Assembly (NCBI GenBank): GCA_963726315.1
Contig: CAVSBZ010000005.1
Span: 372,001 to 436,000 of the forward strand
Direction of reading: 5' to 3'
From: FEB-25 sp963726315
Lineage (GTDB): Bacteria > Chloroflexota > Anaerolineae > Anaerolineales > UBA4823
DNA length: 64,000 nucleotides
Under the pieces are notes generated by a model, which saw only the letters and a program-made list of their open reading frames with translations, made no database searches and was not told the origin of the DNA. Position numbers and translations under genes: made by a program. Below, one piece after another: positions 18,068 through 27,029 of this stretch (its first letter is position 1; each line of letters begins with the position of its first letter).

Positions 18068-18826
18068 TCATGATATTCGGATTTCGACCAGCCATTTGAG
18101 CCAGTAGGAGCCCCACATCGATGGGAATACAGCGCGCAGCGGGAATCCATGCTGGACTGGGAGAGGTGTGCCATTAACTTCATAAGCCAGGAAGTTATCA
18201 TCCAAACTGGCCGTTTCTAGAGGAAGCTTCACCTGGTACCCGTCTGCGCTCACCAAGGTGAGCTTTGAGGCGCCTTGCTGTACTCCTGCCAGCTCCAGGA
18301 TATACTTAATAGGCACTCCAGTCCAGGTCGCCCTATCGATAAATACACCGGGACAATTCAGCTCAGGATCATCGGTTATCTTCGGCATACAACGTAACTC
18401 ATCATAAGTCAGGCTTAGGGGGTGGTCGACAAGACCGGTAACTTGTAAGCGGTAGGTTGCCAGGTCAATCTGTTGAGGGCGACCGGTGATATGTAGTCCG
18501 GTCTCGCTGTCCAATTCGTTAGGCGTGAAGGTTTTATCTGGCCAGGGAGGTTGGTTGATCGGTTCAAGCTGGCAAGTACCGGTAGTGACTTCTTGAACCA
18601 GAGCTGTAGGAGTTCCAGTTTGTTGTAAGATGATGGAACCTGTCCCTGCAGGTGTGGGTGTATATAATGGAGAAGTGATCGTTGTCGGGGTTACGGTAAC
18701 AGCAGCTGATATTTCCGATGGGATAACCGTAGCACGAGAAAAGGGGGTGCAAGCTGATAAAAAGATCAACAAAAGGGTTAGCTGCGGTTTCCGCATGATA
18801 CCTACCAATAAGGGTTGTTTACTCAT
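18068..18826 (-). CDS. lipoprotein with sulfite-oxidase-type molybdopterin domain
   Basis: About 252 residues. The ATG at 18826 follows GGAG by 5 bases; a second ATG at 18796 is possible. A hydrophobic stretch ending in LLIFLSAC is a lipobox, followed by a Thr-rich linker. The rest (about 110-252) is a compact oxidoreductase molybdopterin-binding fold: ITGRPQQIDLATYRLQVTG, SLTYDELRCMP, an ELNCPGVF segment placing a Cys near the metal-ligand position, ATWTGVPIKYIL and HGFPLRAVFP. Such proteins either bind Mo-pterin or are degenerate relatives. No heme or dimerisation partner gene is adjacent, so the redox role is open. Confidence 0.7.
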   Translation of the reverse strand: MSKQPLLVGIMRKPQLTLLLIFLSACTPFSRATVIPSEISAAVTVTPTTITSPLYTPTPAGTGSIILQQTGTPTALVQEVTTGTCQLEPINQPPWPDKTFTPNELDSETGLHITGRPQQIDLATYRLQVTGLVDHPLSLTYDELRCMPKITDDPELNCPGVFIDRATWTGVPIKYILELAGVQQGASKLTLVSADGYQVKLPLETASLDDNFLAYEVNGTPLPVQHGFPLRAVFPSMWGSYWLKWLVEIRIS

Positions 18827-19024
18827 TCTCACTCCAGGGCGTGCTGTGCAATCTAACGGCGGATCTTTTATTGTGTTAGATGACAGAAATTGCGACCATT
18901 TGAATTCGGTTACGAGGGGAGCAGGAGCTGATAGCTCATATACGACCTAGCCTGTACGAACAGTGAAGTTACCCTTCTTTTCAGAAGTCATTTTATCGTA
19001 AAAGAGGTGATCTAACTGGTAAGC

Positions 19025-19612
19025 TCATTCATGAGCTTTGTCCTGCATTGACTTGATACTAGCAGCCCGGCTAAGCCTCTCCTCACTCAGCTTTGCTCTC
19101 TTGGCTATAAGATCTGCTTCCAGGTCTGAATAGTACTGATCCAGCTCAATTTTTGTCTTTGCAAGGTGGATCTCTGCAGCCTTCACTCTCCCTTCAGCTA
19201 TCTGGACAGTATCATAATCTGGCTTATATATAATATCATCTTTCGAGAAGGCCTTACCTTCTCGAACTTTGAGAGATTGAAGTATTTCTCTTTGGACATA
19301 AAGCGCTCTCTCAGCAGAGCTGACCAGCATTTCCTCCCTAGTCTTCCTTGGTGATAGTCCAAAAGCAGATCTGGCTTCACCCATTTGTGCTGTCTGTGTG
19401 AACAAAAACTCTAGTGCACTTGTAAAGTCACCAAAGATATCTACCGATCGTACCTTATACACTTGCAAAAGATTTTCCCGTAAATCTTCAAGCTCTGCCA
19501 GCTGTTCTCTGACAGCATGTAGAGTTGCTACGATATTCTTCGTGAGCTGATCTCTCTCACCTTCCAGCTCTACTGCTTCAATCACTTTCTTTACTGTCTG
19601 TTTCCTTTCCAT
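19025..19612 (-). CDS. coiled-coil protein, unknown function
   Basis: 195 residues, very rich in Glu, Lys, Leu and Ala. Residues 1-50 and 125-195 have strong heptad character (LTKNIVATLHAVREQLAELE; ELDQYYSDLEADLIAKRAKL). There is no signal peptide or membrane segment. The ATG at 19612 follows AAAGGAG by 8 bases. It is probably a cytoplasmic structural or scaffolding protein. No family is recognised and the neighbours give no hint; it is the last gene before yifB. Confidence 0.55.
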   Translation of the reverse strand: MERKQTVKKVIEAVELEGERDQLTKNIVATLHAVREQLAELEDLRENLLQVYKVRSVDIFGDFTSALEFLFTQTAQMGEARSAFGLSPRKTREEMLVSSAERALYVQREILQSLKVREGKAFSKDDIIYKPDYDTVQIAEGRVKAAEIHLAKTKIELDQYYSDLEADLIAKRAKLSEERLSRAASIKSMQDKAHE

Positions 19613-19943
19613 CGAATCAACTCCTTTGTGTTTAGTTGTATTTTAAGTACTCATAGCTGTCGCGAGAGAGTACCAATACCGAAATATCTATACAGTTCTC
19701 AGATCCTGCTGAGATCCCGTCTAAGTTATAGAAGTAGAAAATAGTATTTTATGGGTCTATATCTCAAATCTATTGTCCAATCAGTCCTCGAACCATCGAT
19801 ACTAAATAAGCAGGAGGCGCAATCATATTGTAACTATTCTGGGACACGCCAATACTAGTTAATTTACGGGTCGCAGCATGGTGACGAAGTAGATCAGTTC
19901 ACCCCTTTCTTATTTGTGACGATAGATCAGCTCTGATCGCGCT
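19613..19943. other. intergenic stretch, nothing recognised
   Basis: About 330 bases between the coiled-coil gene and the 3' end of yifB. It was compared by eye with yifB and carries no relic of it. No terminator-like hairpin was identified. Confidence 0.35.
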
Positions 19944-21524
19944 CTAAATCTCCAGCATCAGGGGCCGGTATTGCAGTGCCTCCGCCAAATGAGAGGGTTG
20001 GATAGCCTCGCTCCCGGCCAGGTCGGCGATGGTGCGTGCCAGCTTGAGGATGCGATGGTAGGCACGCGCCGAAAGCTGCAACTGGCTCATGGCTGAACGG
20101 ATCAGCGTGCGGCTGGTTTCATCCAGGTCACAGAACTGGCGCACTTCCGCCGGGCGCATATCAGCATTGCATTGGACGACTGAGCCAGTCAAATCGAAAG
20201 GCATACTTTCAGGCGGGCTGCTCTCGAGCAGCTGGCTTGCTGCACCGTTAAAACGGTCCCTCTGCCGCTGGCGGGCAGCCTCAACCCTTTTTTGGATGGC
20301 AGCAGAGGGTTCCCCCAGGCGCTGGTCGCTCAGTTTATCATAATCCACACGGGGTACCTCGATATGGATATCAATTCGGTCGAGAAGGGGACCGGAGATG
20401 CGCTTCTGGTATTTGGTAACGATGCCGGGTGAACAGGTGCAGGCTTTGACCGGGTCACCGTAGTATCCGCAGGGGCAGGGGTTCATGGCTCCCACCAGCT
20501 GAAAGTTAGCCGGGAAGGTGAGCGAACCCTGGGCGCGGCTGATGGTGACAATCTTATCTTCGATCGGCTGCCGCATTACCTCGAGCACGCGCGGTCCAAA
20601 CTCAGGCAGCTCGTCCAGGAAGAGCACACCCCGGTGGGCTAAAGATATCTCGCCTGGGTGAGGCCAGTTACCGCCGCCCACCAAACCGGCATGGCTGATG
20701 GTGTGGTGGGGTGATCGGAACGGGCGGTTCTGGATCAACGGGACGTCTGGGGGCAGCTGGTCTGCCACCGAATAAATGCGGGTTACATCCAAGGCTTCTT
20801 CAATCGTCAGACGCGGTAAAATGCCCGGCATGGCACGTGCCAAAAGGGTCTTACCCGCACCCGGTGGACCCACCATCAGCAGGTTGTGGCCTCCGGCGGC
20901 AGCTACTTCGAAAGCGCGCTTTACGTGTTCTTGCCCCTTGATTTCCTTGAAATCGGTCTGAGTTTGGATGGGCAGCTCATCAGGTTTGATCGGTTTCTGT
21001 GGGGTGATAATGTGTCTGCCGGATAGATGTCCGTAAAGCTCGGTGAGGGTGGTGACCGGGATGACCTCCAGGTCGGGGATCAGGGCTGCTTCAGCGGCAT
21101 CCGATTGAGGCACGAAGATACGTTTAAAGCCCTGCTGGCGAGCGACGACGGTCATGGGCAGGACACCCCGGGAGTGGCGCACACTGCCATCCAGTGAAAG
21201 CTCGCCTACCACCAGAGCTTCATCGCAAGCGGCCTGTGGCAGCCTGCCCATCATCACAAGCACACCCAGGGCGATGGGCAAGTCGTATGCCGGTCCTTCT
21301 TTGCGCACGGAGGCCGGGGCAAGGTTTACGATAATTCGTTTACGAGGGAATTCGATGCCGGCGTTCTTGACAGCGGCTTGAACGCGCTCTCGGCTTTCCT
21401 GTACGGCGGTGTCGGGCAAACCGACAATGGTCATACCTGGCAGACCCAGACCGGTGTCCACTTCCACTTCAACCACTACACCTTCCAAACCAATAACCGC
21501 GCAGGAAAATACTCGTGCGAGCAT
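19944..21524 (-). CDS. comM: YifB/ComM-family magnesium-chelatase-like AAA+ ATPase
   Basis: 526 residues. The N-terminal ribosomal-S5/Lon-like domain (1-170) is followed by the AAA+ core: Walker A GPPGAGKT at 219-226, SPHHTISHAGLVGGG at about 271-285, Walker B LFLDE at 301-305, and a Cys-rich segment with four Cys at about 350-364 (PCPCGYYGDPVKACTC). The C-terminal Mg-chelatase helical domain ends at 526. ComM is a hexameric branch-migration helicase that aids integration of incoming DNA during natural transformation. The length is normal and the gene is intact. Three decayed copies of its 3' half lie downstream on the same strand. Confidence 0.93.
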   Translation of the reverse strand: MLARVFSCAVIGLEGVVVEVEVDTGLGLPGMTIVGLPDTAVQESRERVQAAVKNAGIEFPRKRIIVNLAPASVRKEGPAYDLPIALGVLVMMGRLPQAACDEALVVGELSLDGSVRHSRGVLPMTVVARQQGFKRIFVPQSDAAEAALIPDLEVIPVTTLTELYGHLSGRHIITPQKPIKPDELPIQTQTDFKEIKGQEHVKRAFEVAAAGGHNLLMVGPPGAGKTLLARAMPGILPRLTIEEALDVTRIYSVADQLPPDVPLIQNRPFRSPHHTISHAGLVGGGNWPHPGEISLAHRGVLFLDELPEFGPRVLEVMRQPIEDKIVTISRAQGSLTFPANFQLVGAMNPCPCGYYGDPVKACTCSPGIVTKYQKRISGPLLDRIDIHIEVPRVDYDKLSDQRLGEPSAAIQKRVEAARQRQRDRFNGAASQLLESSPPESMPFDLTGSVVQCNADMRPAEVRQFCDLDETSRTLIRSAMSQLQLSARAYHRILKLARTIADLAGSEAIQPSHLAEALQYRPLMLEI

Positions 21525-21687
21525 GGGATAAGTTTAGGACGTATTAGCTTAAAAGTCAACCGGATACCGAAAACGATATTGAAAATAATCAGGCTGATAA
21601 GATAGTCAGTGCAAATCAGTTAAGCTTTTATACGGCTTGACGATGCCCTCCTATCGTTGTGTATATCGAAAGGCTGATGTAATCGAA

Positions 21688-22848
21688 TTATTCATGAGGA
21701 GGCTTAAGTGGAGCTTGATAAAGCTGACTAAAAGGTATTCTGACATCCATCCCCGAAGAGGTGCCTGGATCAAACAAGATCACCTGGTAGGTGAAGGAAT
21801 GGGGTGCACCATTGATGTTGACTCCGGTTACTATCACCTCATAGGCAGTATCAGCCGCCGGAGGCGCACCGAGTGAGATTTCAGGCACCCATACTAACGT
21901 ATTCTCACCATATCCATTAACCACAGGCTGCAATGCGACAGGGATATTCTGTCCGCCCGAGCTCATCGCCACTGAAGCGCCCGAAAAATCGGCATCAGCA
22001 TAAGCAAAGGACCAGCGCGGAAAGACGACCTGGTATGGAACGTAGCCACGCGGTGGCCAGGCAACATACTCCTGGCGAGTCGGTGGTCTTGGATTCCACA
22101 TGTTCTCGTCAAAGACCCACAATGCATTTGAGGACCAATAGCCACCGGTGTTTGGAATATCTCCAGTTCCCATCTGTAAAGTCTGTGGGTACAGGATCCA
22201 TCGCCGGTGACCTACAAAATAATTACCGCTGCCGGGGTCTTCCATATAACCAGTGATGGCTGTTGGTCCATAGACTCCCAAATACAAATTCGAGCTGCCT
22301 GCCGCCTGAGCACCTTCAGCAGTGTAACACAACCAGCTGGGTGGCGGATTATGGCTGAGCTGACCATTTACACTCATCATCAACGCGGCTTGCTGGGCTT
22401 TGCGGCTGTACTCGTCGGATAGCTGGATGGTGCCTGGCACTCCAGCCATGGAGCGAAAATAATTAATCCGAAGCTGTACGGCTTCCCGAAAGGCTGGTGA
22501 AGTCTCGCCCGCATTACAATCTGCATGATTGCCAGTCCAACCAACGGGAATGCCTTCAGAAGCGTGATAGACCTGGTTGAAATAGTCGAGTGACGCCTGG
22601 CGATCGTTTGGATCGATCCACGGCACTAATTCAGGCGCCCTTTGGATCAGCGGTAAGTAGGTATCGATCGTTGCTAAAATGTCGTTATCTTCCCCTATAG
22701 AATACGAATTATCGCTTTTAAACGATAGGGGAGTGTAACCAGGTAGGGCGAACGCATGTAAAGCATCGGTTTGCCTAGCCAGAATAAGGGCAACCAATAA
22801 AGCGATACCAACGGCCATGACCAGAATGGCGGTCATTCGCATCTTCAC
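21688..22848 (-). CDS. membrane-anchored or secreted CAP (SCP/PR-1)-domain protein
   Basis: 386 residues; the GTG at 22848 follows GGAGG by 6 bases. A signal anchor spans residues about 5-24. The CAP domain (about 85-250) shows AVQLRINYFRSMAG, YSRKAQQAALMMSVNGQLSH and YFVGHRRWILYP, the usual helix-His-helix order of this family. The C-terminal 120 residues form a beta-rich extension with conserved Trp. CAP proteins act outside the cell and their bacterial roles are poorly defined. The gene is monocistronic. There is no protease triad. Confidence 0.75.
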   Translation of the reverse strand: MKMRMTAILVMAVGIALLVALILARQTDALHAFALPGYTPLSFKSDNSYSIGEDNDILATIDTYLPLIQRAPELVPWIDPNDRQASLDYFNQVYHASEGIPVGWTGNHADCNAGETSPAFREAVQLRINYFRSMAGVPGTIQLSDEYSRKAQQAALMMSVNGQLSHNPPPSWLCYTAEGAQAAGSSNLYLGVYGPTAITGYMEDPGSGNYFVGHRRWILYPQTLQMGTGDIPNTGGYWSSNALWVFDENMWNPRPPTRQEYVAWPPRGYVPYQVVFPRWSFAYADADFSGASVAMSSGGQNIPVALQPVVNGYGENTLVWVPEISLGAPPAADTAYEVIVTGVNINGAPHSFTYQVILFDPGTSSGMDVRIPFSQLYQAPLKPPHE

Positions 22849-22981
22849 GCAACACCTCCAAAATAATTCATCTTATGGTGGAACAATTATTCACAGCATG
22901 TGATTTAGGTAAACGGCCTTGTGATTGGTTCTTGAGGAGTATAGCCCCGAATAGTTTATGAGGAAGTATTGTGTCCGATAC

Positions 22982-23389
22982 CTACATCCCGGGTTTCAAT
23001 GTCAGCCCATATAGTAAGCCCAGGATGATCATCTCACCCAGCCCAGCAGCGATTGTATAGAACAGAGTTTGCACGGGGACGATGAACATCACCCACTGCG
23101 AAGCAGCGTTCATGACCACGCGAAAAAACCACACCAAGGCAGCAAAGCTCAGCCCTTTGATCAGTCCAGTCGCGCCAGGCAGGCTGTTATACAGAAGCAG
23201 AAATACCCCCGCCATGATAAACCCAAACACAAGGTCAATCACGATGCCCAAGATTGGATTTAGGGATGTCTTCGCGATTGGGTTGTACACCGTGAATAAC
23301 CTCTGAGCGAGAGGATTGGCGTTGATCACTCCATCCAGGATGCCAAATAATATCCCACTGATGACGCTGATGATAATAAATGTAAGCAT
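22982..23389 (-). CDS. small integral membrane protein, unknown function
   Basis: 135 residues with four hydrophobic segments (about 3-20, 45-67, 72-92 and 108-130) and no charged catalytic motif. The ATG at 23389 follows GGAGG spaced 8 bases. The fold is likely a four-helix bundle. Neighbouring genes give no functional hint. Confidence 0.55.
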   Translation of the reverse strand: MLTFIIISVISGILFGILDGVINANPLAQRLFTVYNPIAKTSLNPILGIVIDLVFGFIMAGVFLLLYNSLPGATGLIKGLSFAALVWFFRVVMNAASQWVMFIVPVQTLFYTIAAGLGEMIILGLLYGLTLKPGM

Positions 23390-23662
23390 TGTTTTACCCT
23401 CCTCGTCTCTTATGGAATGAGCGTTTACTGCATATTGAATAAATCGTTAGGTTAGTCTACTACGATTTTACCGACTCATTCCAAATTGTGCCATTTTTCC
23501 CCTGGATAATATCTGTTATTACCAGGTTCTACAAAGTAAGATTTACAGAAGTTATGAATGCAAAAAGAATCGAGCATGTGAGGATCTCTGATGATCACCA
23601 GGTTTCGAAGAATCGTGCGTCGTGCTGATGCTGGCGACATCATAAATTGAGGGAATAATAGT

Positions 23663-24463
23663 TCAAAAATCCATCACGCTATCCAGTCCGCGATGAACGC
23701 CAACTAACCTGGAAACATTGCGGATTGCCATGAGAGCCCCAGATACATACGGCTCGGCGCTTGAGCCTGATTCGTAACGCAAGATTAGCTTCTGGTCTGG
23801 CATGCCGAAAATCGCATCCAGCGAAATGTTATAGCCTGGCAGACGCACAGAATGGACCTGCGATCCCTGCAGCCTGGCACCACGGGTCTCCCATGGACCA
23901 TCGATCGATTCCAATGGAACGTCAAGCTGTGATTCTTGGATTTTTGACAGACGGTTGGCTAATTCTCGTGCAGTTCCGCTAGGCACATCTCTTTTATCTG
24001 CATGGGCGTAGTCAATGAGCTCCCAATGTGGGATATATTTTGCCGCGGTTTCGGCGAATTTTTGCAGCAGCACTGCAGCGATGGCAAAATTGCCAACAGC
24101 CAGAACGCCGCGTTTGAACTCCTGGGCAACACCATCAATTTCGAGGTAGTCGTCCTCACTTAGCCCAGATGTACCGACGACAGCATGAGCTCCGCCCTTG
24201 AGGGCAGATATTATATTAAATTTAGCGATTTCAGGTTTTGTATACTCAACCAATACATCTGGTTTGGTGGTGAGTGCTTCGGTTACGGTTGCGAAAATAG
24301 GCACAGTAAGCCCTTTTACCCCTATCACTTCCCCGAGCATTTGCCCCGCATGGCTTCGAGATATGGCGGAGACAAGCTCCATTTCAGGATCTATAAAAAT
24401 ACCTCGGGAAAGCTCAGAACCTGCCCACCCGGTGGCACCAGCCAAACAAATCCGAATAGTCAT
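23663..24463 (-). CDS. dihydrodipicolinate reductase (DapB)-like protein
   Basis: 266 residues, the usual DapB length. The N-terminal Rossmann part has the nucleotide loop GATGWAGSEL (9-18). VVGTSGLS and NFAIAAVLL occupy the positions of the conserved GTTG and NFS(I/V)G segments. The substrate signature reads AHADKRDVPSGTA: the Lys and the PSGTA phosphate-like loop are kept, but the first His of the usual HHxxKxDxPSG pattern appears to be replaced by Ala. DapB makes tetrahydrodipicolinate for lysine and cell-wall diaminopimelate. The changed residue, and no other lysine gene nearby, leave a related reductase possible. Confidence 0.75.
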   Translation of the reverse strand: MTIRICLAGATGWAGSELSRGIFIDPEMELVSAISRSHAGQMLGEVIGVKGLTVPIFATVTEALTTKPDVLVEYTKPEIAKFNIISALKGGAHAVVGTSGLSEDDYLEIDGVAQEFKRGVLAVGNFAIAAVLLQKFAETAAKYIPHWELIDYAHADKRDVPSGTARELANRLSKIQESQLDVPLESIDGPWETRGARLQGSQVHSVRLPGYNISLDAIFGMPDQKLILRYESGSSAEPYVSGALMAIRNVSRLVGVHRGLDSVMDF

Positions 24464-24603
24464 CAGTTATTATCCTCTACTGGTAGATTTAGATCTGGAT
24501 CCGGGTTCACGTATCCTGATCTATTAACAAGTATATACTGATATTTCACATCGGAATTTTAAGGTCAACCAGAAAAACCGTTCGACCAATTTTATAGAGT
24601 AAA

Positions 24604-25386
24604 TTATTCTTCTTCCAGGATCGCCGGGATAATCTTAGCGATGCGGTAGCTATTTTCGATCTCATTACCCAATTTTAAATTCTTTCCAATGGACTTGCCA
24701 TAATGGAAGAAGTCTGCATATAGCTTTTCAGGGTCGGCATTAGCAAGCCAGGCCAAGCTGGGGTAACCCGCACCGATAATATTAGATATGGTGGCTTTGC
24801 TCGCCCAGGGCATTCGGGAGAAATCGGCGATGTTCACCAACGTAGAGATCACAGCTGGTGTAAGCCTGCTGCTTTCGGCGAGGGACATACGCCCTGAAGC
24901 CGTTCTCCCTTTCTCCAATACTTCCAGATTTGTCCGCACACTAAATTCGCGTAACACTTCGATTGCTTCCAAGGTCTCGGAGTCAGGTCGCACTAAACCG
25001 CTCATATATTTTTCCCCCGGAATAAACCAGTACACCAGAAACTTCAACACCATAATTATGTCAGGGGTGGATAAGCCAAACTGATCGACGAATATTTCAA
25101 AGCTTTGCCGGTTTGCGGTTCTTTCCTTCAGATCCAGCACATTTTGAATGCCAGCTTGATCCAAGCGGGTCATTATTTCGACCAATCTGGAATTATATTC
25201 GGTGTAGCGGTGGCGCGAATCACCCAGCAACAGCCTTTGGGTGTAATCGATCAGCTGCAGAATGGAAAAATTAAATGTAGAACATACAAATGGAAATGAA
25301 AATGAAACCTGGTACCGCCTGCATAAATCTTCATAATCCTTGACAGGGGGGAGGATCTTCTGTACTTCATCCCAATTGAAACTCAT
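24604..25386 (-). CDS. helical protein with a DUF4332-like helix-hairpin-helix tail, function unknown
   Basis: 260 residues. The N-terminal half has hydrophobic helices but no signal peptide. Residues about 165-255 (SRLTPAVISTLVNIADFSRM, then ISNIIGAGYPSLAWLANADP) resemble the tandem helix-hairpin-helix units called DUF4332. These are often found as DNA- or protein-binding tails. No catalytic residues are evident. The gene lies alone between dapB and the methyltransferase gene on the same strand. The family call is tentative. Confidence 0.5.
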   Translation of the reverse strand: MSFNWDEVQKILPPVKDYEDLCRRYQVSFSFPFVCSTFNFSILQLIDYTQRLLLGDSRHRYTEYNSRLVEIMTRLDQAGIQNVLDLKERTANRQSFEIFVDQFGLSTPDIIMVLKFLVYWFIPGEKYMSGLVRPDSETLEAIEVLREFSVRTNLEVLEKGRTASGRMSLAESSRLTPAVISTLVNIADFSRMPWASKATISNIIGAGYPSLAWLANADPEKLYADFFHYGKSIGKNLKLGNEIENSYRIAKIIPAILEEE

Positions 25387-25510
25387 ATGACCTCCGGATA
25401 ATTATGACCATTTATAGAAATAACAATGGATTTTACTGAAAGTTGATATAAACTTCCACTGTAAACAATGATTAGCCGGTACAAATTCGCCCGTGTTACT
25501 TACGACCCGT

Positions 25511-26092
25511 TCACTTCGATCTCGGAATCCCTATCCATTTTGAGGTGCGATCCATGTACTTCTGATATTCTGCACCATACGTCACTAGGCAACCCTTTTC
25601 TTCCATCGCCACTTGATATGCCTGCACGATGATGATTACACCGGTAAGTAACAAGAAAACCCAGGACGCTGAGGCCAGGCTTACCCCAACTAAGATTAAC
25701 AAGCTCGATAAGTATAACGGATGCCTTGAGAAGCGATACATTCCACGCGTGAAAAGCTGACCGAGAGGCGTGGTGGATACGTTTACCAGTGCCGTCAGGA
25801 AAATCACCAACCCTGCCAGGTAGATGATGATGCCTGCATAAAACCACAAGGTTCCCAATCTTAAAGGCAGAAAGATGGAATATGCCATCAGGACTAAAAT
25901 AATTACCAGGTAAAGTAAATATGCATTCTTCTCTCCGCGTTGCTGTGGTGCTTCACCACCCATTTTCTTGTAAATCCCACCAGTCCCAACTAGTTTATCC
26001 ACCGACTTCATGATGAGTGATTGAAATGGGAAGAAGAGCATCAGGATCCAGGCATTCCATAGTCCAAGCTTAAAAGCCGGCACCCATGACAT
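25511..26092 (-). CDS. membrane methyltransferase of the isoprenylcysteine/phospholipid type
   Basis: 193 residues with about five hydrophobic segments. The C-terminal SAM-binding signature of the ICMT/PEMT superfamily is present: RFSRHPLYLSSL (the RHPxY motif, about 122-133) and the EEKGCLVTYGAEYQKYM segment near 164-180. Family members methylate isoprenylated cysteine, phosphatidylethanolamine or small lipids at the membrane; the bacterial substrates are mostly unknown. The ATG at 26092 follows AAGGAG by 7 bases. Confidence 0.75.
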   Translation of the reverse strand: MSWVPAFKLGLWNAWILMLFFPFQSLIMKSVDKLVGTGGIYKKMGGEAPQQRGEKNAYLLYLVIILVLMAYSIFLPLRLGTLWFYAGIIIYLAGLVIFLTALVNVSTTPLGQLFTRGMYRFSRHPLYLSSLLILVGVSLASASWVFLLLTGVIIIVQAYQVAMEEKGCLVTYGAEYQKYMDRTSKWIGIPRSK

Positions 26093-26663
26093 GTTTTTAC
26101 TCCTTGATGAGTTTATAGGGTGGGCACAGGTTCATTGCCGAATTTTGAATACTCTTCTGCAGACACATGAGCATTAAGTATACAGGGGTACTCGACTCAA
26201 TGTCCATCGAGCTGTCTTCCGGTTCATGCCTGCTCCTCAAAATCTAGGAGTTTGCCTAATTATTCTACTCAGAAAACTATAGCAGATATTATTGTTGATT
26301 ACAATAGAATGAGCATCGGACTTTCCATCTAAAGCCTATTCAACCATTCTCGATAATAGCTTTCCAGTGTGTGGGCGAGGGGTAAGCAAAAAGTTATCTC
26401 GGTATCATCCAGTCCCTAATAAAGGTAGAGCAAATGAAATCATAGACTCAAGGGATGCAAGTGTGTAAATTAAATATATTCCTATGACTTTACTAAAGAT
26501 TTACTGATGATTTTAATGAAACCCGTTATAATTTACCTGCGTGAGACTGATCGAAAACTTCCAAATTAAGCAGGCTTGCTGGTCTTGTGCATATCAAATT
26601 GGTCATATAGCCAATTTTAATTAATAAGAAGTATTATGGTCATATCCACAAGGAGGATCCAAA
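26093..26663. other. long intergenic region between divergent genes
   Basis: About 570 bases. Near 26525-26535 there is a TATAAT-like -10 box, but the best upstream hexamer (TTACTG) is 20 bases away, so a promoter for the + strand membrane protein gene is only possible. The mature leader would be long (about 120 bases). No open reading frame or strong hairpin was seen. Confidence 0.35.
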
Positions 26664-27029
26664 ATGACTGATCAGATGACCGAAACAACAAAAATGCCCG
26701 AGGAAAAACCCGTTCAGATGAACGAAACAACTAAAATGCCCGAGGAAAAGCCCGATACCTACCATGATCATCAGGCCTTAGTGCGGATAGCCGATATCGC
26801 TGGCTGGTTATCATGGTTATTCCTCTTGCTATTCGTATTAGTAGCGGGGATCATCGGTTATTTAGTGTATTACTTTATTCATAACAAAATCGCGTTTGAG
26901 CAATTTCTGCTAACCCTGCCAACTTTTTTGGTCCCATTTTTCTTGGGCGGTTTTTTCTGGGTTGCATTAAAAGCGATTGACGAAGCGATCTACCTGTTTT
27001 TAGACATCGAGGACAATACACGGCGATAA
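26664..27029 (+). CDS. small membrane protein with a duplicated 14-residue N-terminal repeat
   Basis: 121 residues, start ATG at 26664 with GGAGG 7 bases upstream. Residues 4-31 are two nearly identical 14-residue units (QMTETTKMPEEKPV and QMNETTKMPEEKPD), followed by a short linker and two transmembrane helices (about 50-75 and 88-110). The acidic, proline-containing repeats are probably disordered and cytoplasmic. Function unknown; it is monocistronic. Confidence 0.6.
   Translation: MTDQMTETTKMPEEKPVQMNETTKMPEEKPDTYHDHQALVRIADIAGWLSWLFLLLFVLVAGIIGYLVYYFIHNKIAFEQFLLTLPTFLVPFFLGGFFWVALKAIDEAIYLFLDIEDNTRR
26673..26756 (+). repeat. two tandem 42-bp coding repeats
   Basis: Units 26673-26714 and 26715-26756 are adjacent, in frame, and differ at only a few positions. 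They code for the duplicated 14-residue peptide at the start of the small membrane protein. Near-identity, including synonymous sites, indicates recent slippage or duplication. Confidence 0.85.
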
